Source: Gemmatimonadota bacterium (GTDB lineage Bacteria > Gemmatimonadota > Gemmatimonadetes > Longimicrobiales > Gaopeijiaceae). From it: a DNA stretch of 34,659 nt. Below the pieces are notes generated by a model. The model was given only the letters and a program-made list of their open reading frames with translations, searched no databases and was not told the origin of the DNA. The stretch's first letter is position 1. Every line of letters begins with the position of its first letter. The stretch lies in contig SLDT01000072.1 in the NCBI GenBank assembly GCA_007125125.1, positions 1-34,659 of the forward strand. The letters run 5' to 3'. The position numbers and the translations under genes were made by a program. This document shows, piece after piece, positions 1-6,313 of the stretch.

Positions 1-266
1 CGCCCCCGCTCCCTCGCCAGCCCGAGCGCCGCCTCCGAGATGTCGACCCCCGTCACCTCGAACCCCGCCTCGTCCAGGAGGAAGGCATGCCGCCCCCAGC
101 CGCACCCGAGGTCGAGCACCCTCGCCCCCTGCGGGAGGCCGAGGAGCTCCATGCAGCCGGCCACGGCGACGCGCGCTTCCTCCGGGTCCTGCCGGGCCTC
201 GTAGAGGCGGATCGTCCGGGCATCGAAGTATGTCCGGAACCACTCCCCTCCGCCGGGCGCGCTCAC
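1..266 (-). CDS. Class I SAM-dependent methyltransferase (3' end cut by window edge)
   Basis: About 88 N-terminal residues of a class I (Rossmann-fold) methyltransferase are visible; the rest lies beyond position 1. The glycine-rich SAM-binding motif I, VLDLGCGWGRHA, is at residues 50-61. The acidic motif II, VTGVDIS, follows about 20 residues later. The N-terminal segment (EWFRTYFDARTIRLYEARQ) resembles small methyltransferases of the 'WYEEFFDEDYLRLY' kind; the substrate cannot be told. The likely start is the GTG at 266-264, whose last two bases are shared with the TGA stop of the upstream membrane-protein gene (GTGA overlap), so the two are probably translationally coupled. An annotation starting at an internal ATG would lose conserved N-terminal sequence. 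The family call is firm, the substrate unknown. Confidence 0.85.
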   Translation of the reverse strand, partial: MSAPGGGEWFRTYFDARTIRLYEARQDPEEARVAVAGCMELLGLPQGARVLDLGCGWGRHAFLLDEAGFEVTGVDISEAALGLARERG

Positions 267-1441
267 CCCGCTTCCCCGCCGGGGCCCGGGGCCAGGAGGA
301 GCCCCCCGAGGAGGGCGACGACGCCCGTCCAGGTGAGGACCCACTGCGTCGGCCAGAGCACCGGACGCCCGAGGAGCTCGAGCGCTCCGAGCCAGAAGAG
401 GATCCCGATCATGGCCCAGCTCCCGGCCAGGAGGAGCCCCACCCCCACCTGGCGCACCGGAAGGAGCAACAGGGCGAGCCCCGCGGTCACGAAGCCGAGG
501 AGCTGGAGGTGCACGAGCCCCACGACGAAGGAGCGCACCTCGCGCAGGTGGGGGGCCCACCCCGGCACCGCCCCGACCGCATGGAGGATCCCCGAGAGGG
601 CGAGGGCGGCGAGTGTCCCGGCGAGGAGGAGGCGTGCGGACGGGCTGCCGGCCCCGGGTGCCTTCCTCCCGAGCTGCGCTGCCACGACGATGACCCCGCC
701 GCCGAAGAGGAGGGCGCCGGCGAAGGCGATCCAGGGGAGTCCGCCGACCCCGAGCCAGGGTTCGAACCAGGGCCCGAAGAGGGGGAACGCCATGGGGAGG
801 ACTCCGATCGCCATCGCGTCGCGGGCCGGGCGCGCGGGCTCGACCCGGAGTCGCTCGGCGAGGAGTCCGACGAGGGCGAAGGTGAGCCAGCCATTGAAGA
901 GGAGGAGGAGGTAGTACCCGACCCAGGCCTCGATCCAGGCCTCGCCCATCCGGGTGCCGAAGGCGAGCATGAGGGGGCCGATCGAGCCGACGACGAACCA
1001 GACGAGGGAGAGCTCGATCCAGGGGCGGGCGGGCTCGCCGACCTTGGTGCGGCCGCGCGCGAACCAGGCGCCCACGAGCCCGAAGGAGACGGCGATGTGG
1101 AGGGTCGAGAGGGCGATCGAGCGGGGCCCGTACCCCTCCTGCACGAAGGCGACGAAGAGAAGCGCGATGAGCAGGAGGAGGAGCGCCTCGCCCACCCCCC
1201 GCGCGATGCCGGGCGAGCGTCCGCGGCTCCCCCGCAGGATGAGGCCGAAGACCCCGATGAAGGCCCAGCCGAGAAGCGCGATGTGGGAGTGGCCGTGGAG
1301 GAGGTGGCGGGCGTTCAGGGGAATGGCCGCGTGCCCGGTCCACTGGTAGCGCAGGAGGGTGCCCGAGGCGAGGGTCACCGCGAGGCAGCCCCACGCGGCC
1401 CACCGCCAGCGGAGCGGGATCGCCCCCTCCTCCCGGGTCAC
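263..1441 (-). CDS. Polytopic membrane protein with HGHSH motif (heme-copper-oxidase/NnrS-like, function unknown)
   Basis: This encodes a 392-residue protein made almost wholly of hydrophobic helices, roughly eleven or twelve by eye. Near the N-terminus it reads ARHLLHGHSHIALLGWAFI, and near the C-terminus there is a second His-bearing helix, GLVHLQLLGFVTAGLALLL, plus an HAVGAVPG segment. Paired histidines in membrane helices recall heme-copper oxidase subunit I and NnrS relatives, so heme or metal binding is plausible. This is an inference from pattern only. I chose the GTG at 1441-1439 because it overlaps the TGA of the decayed hicA (GTGA) and is followed directly by the first helix. The open frame continues to about 1756, but that stretch is out-of-frame translation of the hicB/hicA region. 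The gene ends in a GTGA overlap with the next methyltransferase. Confidence 0.75.
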   Translation of the reverse strand: MTREEGAIPLRWRWAAWGCLAVTLASGTLLRYQWTGHAAIPLNARHLLHGHSHIALLGWAFIGVFGLILRGSRGRSPGIARGVGEALLLLLIALLFVAFVQEGYGPRSIALSTLHIAVSFGLVGAWFARGRTKVGEPARPWIELSLVWFVVGSIGPLMLAFGTRMGEAWIEAWVGYYLLLLFNGWLTFALVGLLAERLRVEPARPARDAMAIGVLPMAFPLFGPWFEPWLGVGGLPWIAFAGALLFGGGVIVVAAQLGRKAPGAGSPSARLLLAGTLAALALSGILHAVGAVPGWAPHLREVRSFVVGLVHLQLLGFVTAGLALLLLPVRQVGVGLLLAGSWAMIGILFWLGALELLGRPVLWPTQWVLTWTGVVALLGGLLLAPGPGGEAG

Positions 1442-1534
1442 CCAAACAGCTCCCGCATCAGCTCGTCCCGTGTCATCCCGAGATGCCGACCGACGGCTCG
1501 CAGGATCGAGCTCAAGGTCCCGGGGGACCTTCAC
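1438..1534 (-). pseudogene. Decayed hicA-like toxin gene with internal out-of-frame deletion
   Basis: Directly after the HicB-like gene, in a GTGA overlap, a frame opens with VKVPRDLE, which matches the usual HicA start (K-[VLI]-P-R-[DE]-L-S). A few bases later a different frame reads SILRAVGRHLGMTRDELMRELFG and then stops at 1438. That is the typical HicA C-terminus (ILR.....LG[LM][ST]R[DE]E[LF]...LF). The conserved middle of HicA, including the GSH..[LM] catalytic-His/RNA-binding part of about 45-50 codons, is absent. The simplest reading is an internal deletion that also shifted frame, leaving a non-functional toxin remnant of under 100 bp. The stop of the remnant still overlaps the GTG start of the downstream membrane gene, as an intact hicA would. 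Confidence 0.6.
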
Positions 1535-1782
1535 GCGGTCAGCACCTCGTCTCTTACGAAGTGAAGTCGGATCAGTCGGGGGCGGTCCGGTTCCTCGAAG
1601 TGACACCGCACCGCGTCTCTCACTGCCTCCCGGAGGGCCTCGACGTCGTCCGCCTCGGTGAAGATGGACTCGTCGACGGTCCTGGCCGTGTACCCTCCCT
1701 CGGCGGCTTCCTCCACCAGGAAGATGACCTCGATGGCGTGGCCCCCGGCCGCCCAATCCTTGCCCCCCTTGTCCGACCGCAT
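1531..1782 (-). CDS. Small HicB-like antitoxin-type protein
   Basis: An 83-residue protein with the core HAIEVIFLVEEAAEGGYTARTVDESIFTEADDVEALREAVRDAVRCHF. This matches the short HicB-type family, often misnamed '2-oxoisovalerate dehydrogenase', in which a beta-sheet half (IEVIF..EA.EGGY.A) precedes a helix (LREAVRDAV). In this family the gene is commonly followed by a hicA toxin, and the remnant immediately downstream fits that order. The ATG at 1782 has an excellent ribosome site, AGGAGG with a 6-nt gap. There is a TATAA-containing stretch just upstream, but it includes the stop codon of the preceding methyltransferase. With its toxin apparently destroyed, this would be an orphan antitoxin, either kept for DNA binding or decaying slowly. 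No DNA-binding domain is obvious at this length. Confidence 0.8.
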   Translation of the reverse strand: MRSDKGGKDWAAGGHAIEVIFLVEEAAEGGYTARTVDESIFTEADDVEALREAVRDAVRCHFEEPDRPRLIRLHFVRDEVLTA

Positions 1783-1843
1783 CTCATCCCTCCTGATTCC
1801 TGTCGCTGGTCAAGTCGTCCCGCCGCCCCCGATCCGTTTGGGT

Positions 1844-2521
1844 TTATACCCTCTTTCCGGAGAGAGTGTCCTCGGGGCCGGCGCGGCGGTGGAGCTCGAC
1901 GTGCCAGACGAAGGTGCGCTCGGAGCGCGCGAGCTCGAAGCCGGCCTCGCGCATGAGGCCGCGGATCCGGTCGACGGGGTGCAGGTAGACCCGGAACTCG
2001 CTCCCGCGGATGCGGAGCCAGAGGTTCGTGAGGGCGAGGAAGGTGCCGACCCCGAAGCGCTCGCGCGGATAGACGAGCCCGATCGCGTTGCGGGCGCGGT
2101 CCGCGGCGGCCCCGAGGAGCCGCGGGGGATCCGGGTAGCAGCAGACGACCCGGTCGAGGGTCACGAAGTCGACCTCGGGGAGCTCCGGGGCGAGGTCGGC
2201 GAAGTCCCCGTAGTGGAAGGAGGCCCGGGCGCCCTGCCCCCGCCGCTCGGCCTCCGCGCGAGCGGCCTCGAGGTAGGCCTCCGAGGCGTCGACCTGGATC
2301 GCCCGGTCGAGCCCCTCGGCGAGGAGCTCGTGCTGGATCGCCCCGACCCCTCCCCCGACATCGAGGAGGGAGCGCCCCTCGACGCCAAGCTCCCGCAGCC
2401 CCCCGAGGAGGAGGGCCGTGGTCCGCAGGGGACCCTTCTTCCGGTAGCGGCGGAGGTCCCGGCGGGCCGTTCCCTTCCCGAAGAAGGTGCCCGCATCGTC
2501 GCAGTGTCCGCAGCAGCTCAT
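1844..2521 (-). CDS. Class I SAM-dependent methyltransferase
   Basis: A 225-residue cytosolic methyltransferase. A short Cys-rich start (MSCCGHCDDAG) is followed by a basic helix (ARRDLRRYRKKG) and then motif I, LLDVGGGVGAIQHEL, at about residues 52-66. Acidic motif II is IQVDASEAYLEAAR, and the later strand FVTLDRVVCCYPDP forms the post-I/motif IV region. The layout recalls Mg-protoporphyrin-O-methyltransferase-like and UbiE-like small-molecule methyltransferases that begin with an S-C-C-x-C stretch. A role in photosynthesis cannot be claimed from one gene. The start ATG overlaps the TGA of the enoyl-reductase-like gene upstream (ATGA), indicating translational coupling; the pair may act on the same metabolite. 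The N-terminal cysteines could bind metal, which is speculative. Confidence 0.88.
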   Translation of the reverse strand: MSCCGHCDDAGTFFGKGTARRDLRRYRKKGPLRTTALLLGGLRELGVEGRSLLDVGGGVGAIQHELLAEGLDRAIQVDASEAYLEAARAEAERRGQGARASFHYGDFADLAPELPEVDFVTLDRVVCCYPDPPRLLGAAADRARNAIGLVYPRERFGVGTFLALTNLWLRIRGSEFRVYLHPVDRIRGLMREAGFELARSERTFVWHVELHRRAGPEDTLSGKRV

Positions 2522-3681
2522 GAGGTGGCCGGGCGCGCGAGGATCGGGGCGGTGGTGCGGACGACCTCGACCCCCGGGAGATCGAGGACCCAGCCGACTC
2601 CGAAGGTGCCGGCGGGGGTGAGGGCGCCCACGGGTTCTTCCTCGAGGGCGAGGAGCGCCTCGAGCGCCCGCACTCCGGCGAGTGCGGTGAAGGAGTACCC
2701 CTCGGGGAGCTCGAGGACCGCTTCCTCGGCCCGGCCCGTGCCGTCCTCGACGCGCCCCCAGGCTCGGGAGCGTCCCGTCCGTCGCGCCTCCCGGTCGGGG
2801 CCCGCAGGACCCGCCGCCACCCTGCGGCGCGCGGCCCGGCGAAGGGGAGCCAGGGAGAGGAGCCCGCGCAGGAGGGGAAGCGCGACCGGAAGGAGCCGGA
2901 CCTGCCAGGCGGGGGTCGCCATGTAGCAGGTGATGTCGTCGATCCCGGTCGTGCGCCAGGCAGTGGCGAGGTCGCCCCAGGTGTAGGGAGCCACGGACCG
3001 CTCCCCGCCGAGCCGTCCGGCCATGGGTCCCTCTCCGGGCACCGGTCCGAAGTCGACGCGCCGTCGGAACTCGCGGCGCCCGGGGTTCCGTCGCACGAGC
3101 CGCCCCCCTCGGCGCACGAAGAGCCCGCCGGGGATCCCCTCGAGGACCGTCTGAAGGGTGCCCGCACTCGGGGGGCCGGGCGACTGAAGCGCGAGCTCGA
3201 GCCGTGTCGCCTCCGGCATCGCCCCGGCGAGGAGCGCGGCGATCCCGTCGGTCGGGATCACGTCCATCCCGACCCCGGGCATGAGCCGCACCCCGGCCTC
3301 GCGCGCCCGCTCACTGCGCTCGAAGGCGGCCTCGAAGACGGGGACCTCCCCGGTGATGTCGAGGTAGTCGGCGCCGGCGCGGAGGCACCCCTCCATCATC
3401 GGGATCCCGGTCCGGACGAAGGGCCCCGCGGCGTGGAGCACCGCACGCACCCCCTCGAGCCCGCGCGCGATCTCGTCCGGATCGTCCAGGGCGAAGGCCC
3501 GGATCTCGAGCGGGGAGCCGGGGAGCTCGTCCCGGAACGCCTCGAGGCGCGCCCGGTCACGCCCGGCGAGGATCGGCCGATGTCCCCGGCGGAGCGCTTC
3601 GTCGGCGAGGAGACGGCCCGTGTAGCCATACGCCCCGTAGAGGAGCCATTCGTGCGGGGGCCGGTTCAAGGAGGTGGACAT
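2518..3681 (-). CDS. Saccharopine dehydrogenase-like / trans-acting enoyl reductase family protein
   Basis: A 387-residue protein. It opens with a Rossmann NAD(P)-binding motif, GAYGYTGR (residues 16-23), then AGRDRARLEAF and the signature VLHAAGPFVRTGIPMMEGCLRAGADYLDITGEVPVFE. This signature is typical of the saccharopine-dehydrogenase-like NADP oxidoreductase superfamily, including the trans-acting enoyl reductases of polyketide-lipid synthesis. Members reduce or isomerise diverse substrates; true saccharopine dehydrogenase activity is unlikely here. The C-terminal half is less conserved and has one hydrophobic stretch (LLPVALPLLRGLLSLAPL) that may be membrane-associated. The ATG at 3681 lies 5 nt after the stop of the lipoprotein gene and just before the Rossmann strand. 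Reading further upstream would only add out-of-frame lipoprotein sequence. Confidence 0.88.
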   Translation of the reverse strand: MSTSLNRPPHEWLLYGAYGYTGRLLADEALRRGHRPILAGRDRARLEAFRDELPGSPLEIRAFALDDPDEIARGLEGVRAVLHAAGPFVRTGIPMMEGCLRAGADYLDITGEVPVFEAAFERSERAREAGVRLMPGVGMDVIPTDGIAALLAGAMPEATRLELALQSPGPPSAGTLQTVLEGIPGGLFVRRGGRLVRRNPGRREFRRRVDFGPVPGEGPMAGRLGGERSVAPYTWGDLATAWRTTGIDDITCYMATPAWQVRLLPVALPLLRGLLSLAPLRRAARRRVAAGPAGPDREARRTGRSRAWGRVEDGTGRAEEAVLELPEGYSFTALAGVRALEALLALEEEPVGALTPAGTFGVGWVLDLPGVEVVRTTAPILARPATS

Positions 3682-3686
3682 CGGAC

Positions 3687-4649
3687 TCAAGGCCCTGTGA
3701 GGATCGCGCCCCAGGACCAGGCGAAGACGACGAGCTCGTCGGCGGGGTCGTCGCGCAGCCCGAGGAGGAGCTGGTCGTCGGGCGAGGTCGCGAAGAACCC
3801 CACCGGAGCTTCCACGGCACTCGTCCGGAGATGGCGTCCCTCCTCGCTCCAGAACTCGAGCCGGCGGAGGTCGGAGCCGATGTGGGCCAGCACCCGGAAG
3901 AGCCCCCCGTCGATCCGGAGCAGGGGCATGACCGTCCACTGGCCCACGGGCGCGGATGCCTCCCGAAAGGCGGCCGGCACGGAGAGTTCGGGCTCGGTCA
4001 GGTGGAGTCCGCCCGACGTGAGCTCGATCCGCTGGAGGGGGCGGGCGGGGTCGGCGCACCCCGCGAAGAGGACCCCGTTCTGCGGCGACACGATCCCGGG
4101 GGTCGATCCCGCGCAGTCGACGGGGACCTCGGGCCCGGGGACGCATCCGTCGGCCCCCTCGACGACGAGGGTGAGCCGGTGGAGGGAGGTCCCGCCGACC
4201 AGCTCGAGGACGACGAACCCCTCGGGCGCCGGGACGACCGCGAGCGCCTCCCCGAGCTCCGGACACCCGAGTGCACGGGTGCCCTCCCGGTCGGTCCCGA
4301 CAGCCGGAACGAGCCCCCCGCGCGCAGGCGACCAGGCCCAGGGCCCCTCCGCTCCGGTCTCCGAGGCAAGCCGGACGACCGGGGGGCGCAGCTCGGGACG
4401 GGCCACCCCCTCGTCCTCACCGGGGATGAAGTGGAACACCTCGTCGTCGGCGGTCCAGACCACCGCGCCCCCCCCGGCCTCGACCACCCCCCCGCGGATG
4501 AGCTCCGGGTTCTCGACCGGCCACGCCGCCACCTCGTCCAGGTGGAAGGCACGGTGGGCAAGCTCCGTCGTCCGGGGTTCCGCGGGGGGCTCGAGGCACC
4601 CGGTGAGAAGCGCCGGCAGAAGGAGGAATAGGGTTCGCGCGGGTCGCAT
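3687..4649 (-). CDS. Predicted lipoprotein, beta-propeller-like, function unknown
   Basis: A 320-residue protein with a short signal peptide (MRPARTLFLLLPALLTGC) ending in lipobox LTGC at Cys18. It should be lipidated and held at the inner or outer membrane. The rest has repeated strand-rich blocks (GGAVVWTADDEVFHFIPG, FVVLELVGGTSLHRLTLVV, GLFRVLAHIGSDLRRLEFWSE, LLLGLRDDPADELVVFAW), which suggest a beta-propeller or WD/NHL-like fold. No catalytic motif is recognised. Two short Cys-containing segments (GADGCVPG, VDCAGSTPG and FAGCADPA) could form disulfides. It is the first gene of the leftward operon, 5 nt ahead of the enoyl-reductase-like gene and downstream of the repeat-bearing control region. 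Position does not reveal the ligand. Confidence 0.82.
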   Translation of the reverse strand: MRPARTLFLLLPALLTGCLEPPAEPRTTELAHRAFHLDEVAAWPVENPELIRGGVVEAGGGAVVWTADDEVFHFIPGEDEGVARPELRPPVVRLASETGAEGPWAWSPARGGLVPAVGTDREGTRALGCPELGEALAVVPAPEGFVVLELVGGTSLHRLTLVVEGADGCVPGPEVPVDCAGSTPGIVSPQNGVLFAGCADPARPLQRIELTSGGLHLTEPELSVPAAFREASAPVGQWTVMPLLRIDGGLFRVLAHIGSDLRRLEFWSEEGRHLRTSAVEAPVGFFATSPDDQLLLGLRDDPADELVVFAWSWGAILTGP

Positions 4650-4764
4650 CCCATGAGTCTACCGGAGTGGCCGCATGCGCGCCACGGTCCGGCAGTCCCT
4701 GCGGGCGGCCCGGCCCGGGGCGGGGAGCCTCCCGCCCCCCCTTCGCCGCCACGTCCCGAGAGCA

Positions 4765-4903
4765 TTGTTCACTGGGATTGGTACAAGGTGCAGGCCGGCA
4801 CCTTGTTCACTCCCATTGGTACAAGCCGGCGCCGGACAGCTTGTTCATTCCGATTGGTACAAGCTCGAACCCCGCGCAGCTTGTTCACTCGGACTGGTAC
4901 AAG
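4765..4903. repeat. Four direct repeats of a 23-bp half-palindromic motif with foldable spacers
   Basis: Copies lie at 4765-4787, 4803-4825, 4841-4863 and 4881-4903. Each begins TTGTTCA and ends TGGTACAAG, with only a few central bases varying. The copy starts are 38, 38 and 40 bp apart, leaving spacers of 15, 15 and 17 bp. Within a copy, TTGTTC and GTACAA form an imperfect dyad. The end of each copy also pairs with the start of the next: ACAAGGTGC with GCACCTTGT around spacer 1, ACAAGC with GCTTGT around spacer 2, and ACAAGCT with AGCTTGT around spacer 3. Spacer edges differ yet remain complementary. This suggests selection for hairpins or for paired protein-binding half-sites. Confidence 0.85.
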
Positions 4904-5020
4904 CTCCCGAACGAGCTGGGCCGCGCTCGGACCCCTTCGCTCGGCGCATCACTGCCGAATCGACGCGCGACCCATCCGCCCCTGGTGCTCCCGGGGGGGG
5001 TGTCGCCCCCGGACCGGTTC

Positions 5021-5050
5021 TTGACAGCACACCCGGCCCCGGACCATGAT
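5021..5050 (+). promoter_or_regulatory. Possible upstream sigma70-type promoter of the sulfur module
   Basis: A perfect TTGACA (5021-5026) is followed after 18 bp by CATGAT (5045-5050), which matches four of six consensus -10 positions. It points toward the YeeE-like gene at 5150. It is weaker than the arrangement 59 bp downstream, and only one may be used. Confidence 0.3.
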
Positions 5051-5079
5051 GGCGTTTCGACCCTCTTCCGCGAAGGCAC

Positions 5080-5107
5080 TTGACAACAAGTATTCGCGTG
5101 TTAGCTT
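5080..5107 (+). promoter_or_regulatory. Likely promoter of the YeeE/YedE-persulfide dioxygenase module, with CAAG-N14-CTTG dyad
   Basis: TTGACA at 5080-5085 is followed after 16 bp by TAGCTT (5102-5107), a fair -10, in the only AT-richer stretch of the region. It lies about 40 bp before the start codon at 5150. Overlapping it is ACAAGTATT (from 5086) and CTTG (5105-5108), making CAAG-N14-CTTG. This is the same spacing as between neighbouring copies of the upstream repeat array. The half-site ACAAGTATT also resembles ACAAGAATT in the suf operator. A sulfur- or redox-sensing repressor is a reasonable guess; none is encoded nearby. Confidence 0.45.
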
Positions 5108-5149
5108 GATTACGTTGAAACGCAACCCCATCCCCTCACAAGGCACACG

Positions 5150-5725
5150 ATGGTCGAATCACTCACCGGACCCTGGCCCTGGTACGTCGTCGGGCCCCTG
5201 ATCGGGCTCATCGTCCCCTTCCTCCTCCTTCTGGGCGGAAGGGCCTTCGGCATCTCCTCGAACTTCCGCCATCTCTGCGCGGCGGCGCCGGCCCCCGAAC
5301 GGTGGAAGCCGGAGTTCCTCCGCTACGACTGGAAGAAGACGGGCCTCTGGAACATCTTCTTCGTCTTTGGAATCTTCCTTGGCGGACTCCTCTCCCTCGT
5401 CCTGATCGGGATCCCGGACGCCGGGGCCTCGATCTCGGAGGCGACGAGGGCCGACCTGCTGGCCCTCGGCCTCACGGACATCTCGGGGATTGTGCCGGCC
5501 GAAATCTTCTCCTGGTCGGCGCTCCTCTCCCCCGTAGGGCTCGCCCTGATCGTGGGTGGCGGCTTCCTGGTGGGCTTCGGCGCCCGTTACGCCGGTGGGT
5601 GCACGAGCGGGCACGCGATCTCGGGGATCTCGGCCTTCCAGCTCCCCTCGCTCGTGGCAGTCGTCGGCTTCTTCGCGGGCGGGCTGATCGCGACCTTCGT
5701 GCTCCTTCCAATCCTTTTCGGGTGA
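5150..5725 (+). CDS. YeeE/YedE family sulfur-compound transporter subunit (PmpA-like)
   Basis: A 191-residue inner-membrane protein of the YeeE/YedE (DUF395, sulfur transport) family. About five hydrophobic segments are seen. The family signature [16 protein letters not shown] carries the conserved Cys151, the residue that in thiosulfate/persulfide transporters of this family touches the sulfur substrate. The N-terminal helix ([20 protein letters not shown]) and the FRHLCAAAP segment are typical of the half-size form that pairs with a second half, here the next gene. The ATG at 5150 has a modest AAGG ribosome site 6 nt upstream. The next gene starts 7 nt after the stop. Context with a persulfide dioxygenase supports import or export of thiosulfate or other reduced sulfur; the exact substrate is not determined. 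Confidence 0.9.
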   Translation: MVESLTGPWPWYVVGPLIGLIVPFLLLLGGRAFGISSNFRHLCAAAPAPERWKPEFLRYDWKKTGLWNIFFVFGIFLGGLLSLVLIGIPDAGASISEATRADLLALGLTDISGIVPAEIFSWSALLSPVGLALIVGGGFLVGFGARYAGGCTSGHAISGISAFQLPSLVAVVGFFAGGLIATFVLLPILFG

Positions 5726-5732
5726 GGCGACG

Positions 5733-6239
5733 ATGAACACGAACGCGACCGAAACGACCGAAGCGCCGGACTGCCTCGACCGCACGGAGGAGCCGCGCGG
5801 GGACTCGCCCCTGCTCCTCCTCGGCTACACGCTCCTCGGGGCATACCTGGGAGTCCTCTTCATGCAGGGCGAGGTGCTCTCCTGGTTCCGGATCCAGGAG
5901 ATGTTCCGCTTCCAGAGCTTCCACATGTACGGAATCATCGGCAGCGCCGTCGCAGTGGGAATGTTCTCACTCGCGCTGATCCGACGCCTCGACCTGCGCA
6001 CGGTCCGGGGCGAGCCGATCCGGGTTCCCCCGAAGCTCTGGGGCGACTCCCGGATCCCCGGTGCACGCTACTGGATCGGGGGCACGATCTTCGGCCTCGG
6101 GTGGGGACTCCTCGGAGCCTGCCCCGGCCCGATCTTCGCGCTCCTCGGAGGAGGTGTGACGGTGATGGTCGTGCCCCTCGTTGCAGCACTCGCAGGAACC
6201 TGGACCTACTCGGCAATCCGGCACCGGCTCCCCCACTGA
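5733..6239 (+). CDS. YeeE/YedE-like transporter subunit, DUF6691 type (PmpB-like)
   Basis: A 168-residue membrane protein that completes the transporter begun by the previous gene. After a polar N-terminus of about 25 residues it shows four hydrophobic segments. The family motif GLGWGLLGACPGPIFALLGGG holds the conserved Cys130 in a G-A-C-P-G-P loop. In split YeeE/YedE systems the two halves form one channel with a cysteine from each. The ribosome site GAGG sits 5 nt before the ATG and overlaps the stop of the upstream gene, so the two are made together. The C-terminus ends soon after the last helix (YSAIRHRLPH), normal for the family. About 75 bp separate it from the dioxygenase gene. Confidence 0.9.
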   Translation: MNTNATETTEAPDCLDRTEEPRGDSPLLLLGYTLLGAYLGVLFMQGEVLSWFRIQEMFRFQSFHMYGIIGSAVAVGMFSLALIRRLDLRTVRGEPIRVPPKLWGDSRIPGARYWIGGTIFGLGWGLLGACPGPIFALLGGGVTVMVVPLVAALAGTWTYSAIRHRLPH

Positions 6240-6313
6240 GGGAGGGGCCCCCGACCGAGGGAGGGGGGCAGGGTGCCTTCCTCCCGACATGAACACGAAC
6301 ACAGGAGAATCCA

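Larger units (their letters stand above)
4650..5149. promoter_or_regulatory. 500-bp divergent intergenic region with repeat array and promoters
   Basis: This stretch separates the leftward lipoprotein operon from the rightward sulfur module and holds no convincing gene. Translations in all frames are short and change frame at every repeat. It contains the four-copy repeat array at 4765-4903, a poly-G stretch near 4992-5000, and two TTGACA boxes facing the sulfur module. No clear promoter for the leftward lipoprotein gene could be picked out between 4650 and 4764. The base composition drops in GC near 5080-5120, as expected for a promoter. Confidence 0.7.

Noticed and set aside
1442-1756. N-terminal extension of the HGHSH membrane protein
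   Set aside because: The added residues are Arg/Gly-rich and are the hicB/hicA region read in a wrong frame; a GTG overlapping the hicA remnant stop fits better.
3682-4266. N-terminal extension of the enoyl-reductase-like protein
   Set aside because: It overlaps the lipoprotein gene in another frame and lies before a normal Rossmann N-terminus with its own ATG.
4765-4903. CRISPR array
   Set aside because: Repeats are 23 bp with only 15-17-bp spacers, spacers pair with their own flanks, and no cas gene is present.
4667-5083. Small proteins encoded across the repeat array (up to 138 residues)
   Set aside because: The 38-bp period is not a multiple of three, so each copy changes frame; peptides are low-complexity with no ribosome site or conserved motif.
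6240-6290. GA-rich direct repeats (GAGGGAGGGG) before the persulfide dioxygenase gene
   Set aside because: Short, low-complexity and GC-biased; no dyad or spacing that suggests a defined site.
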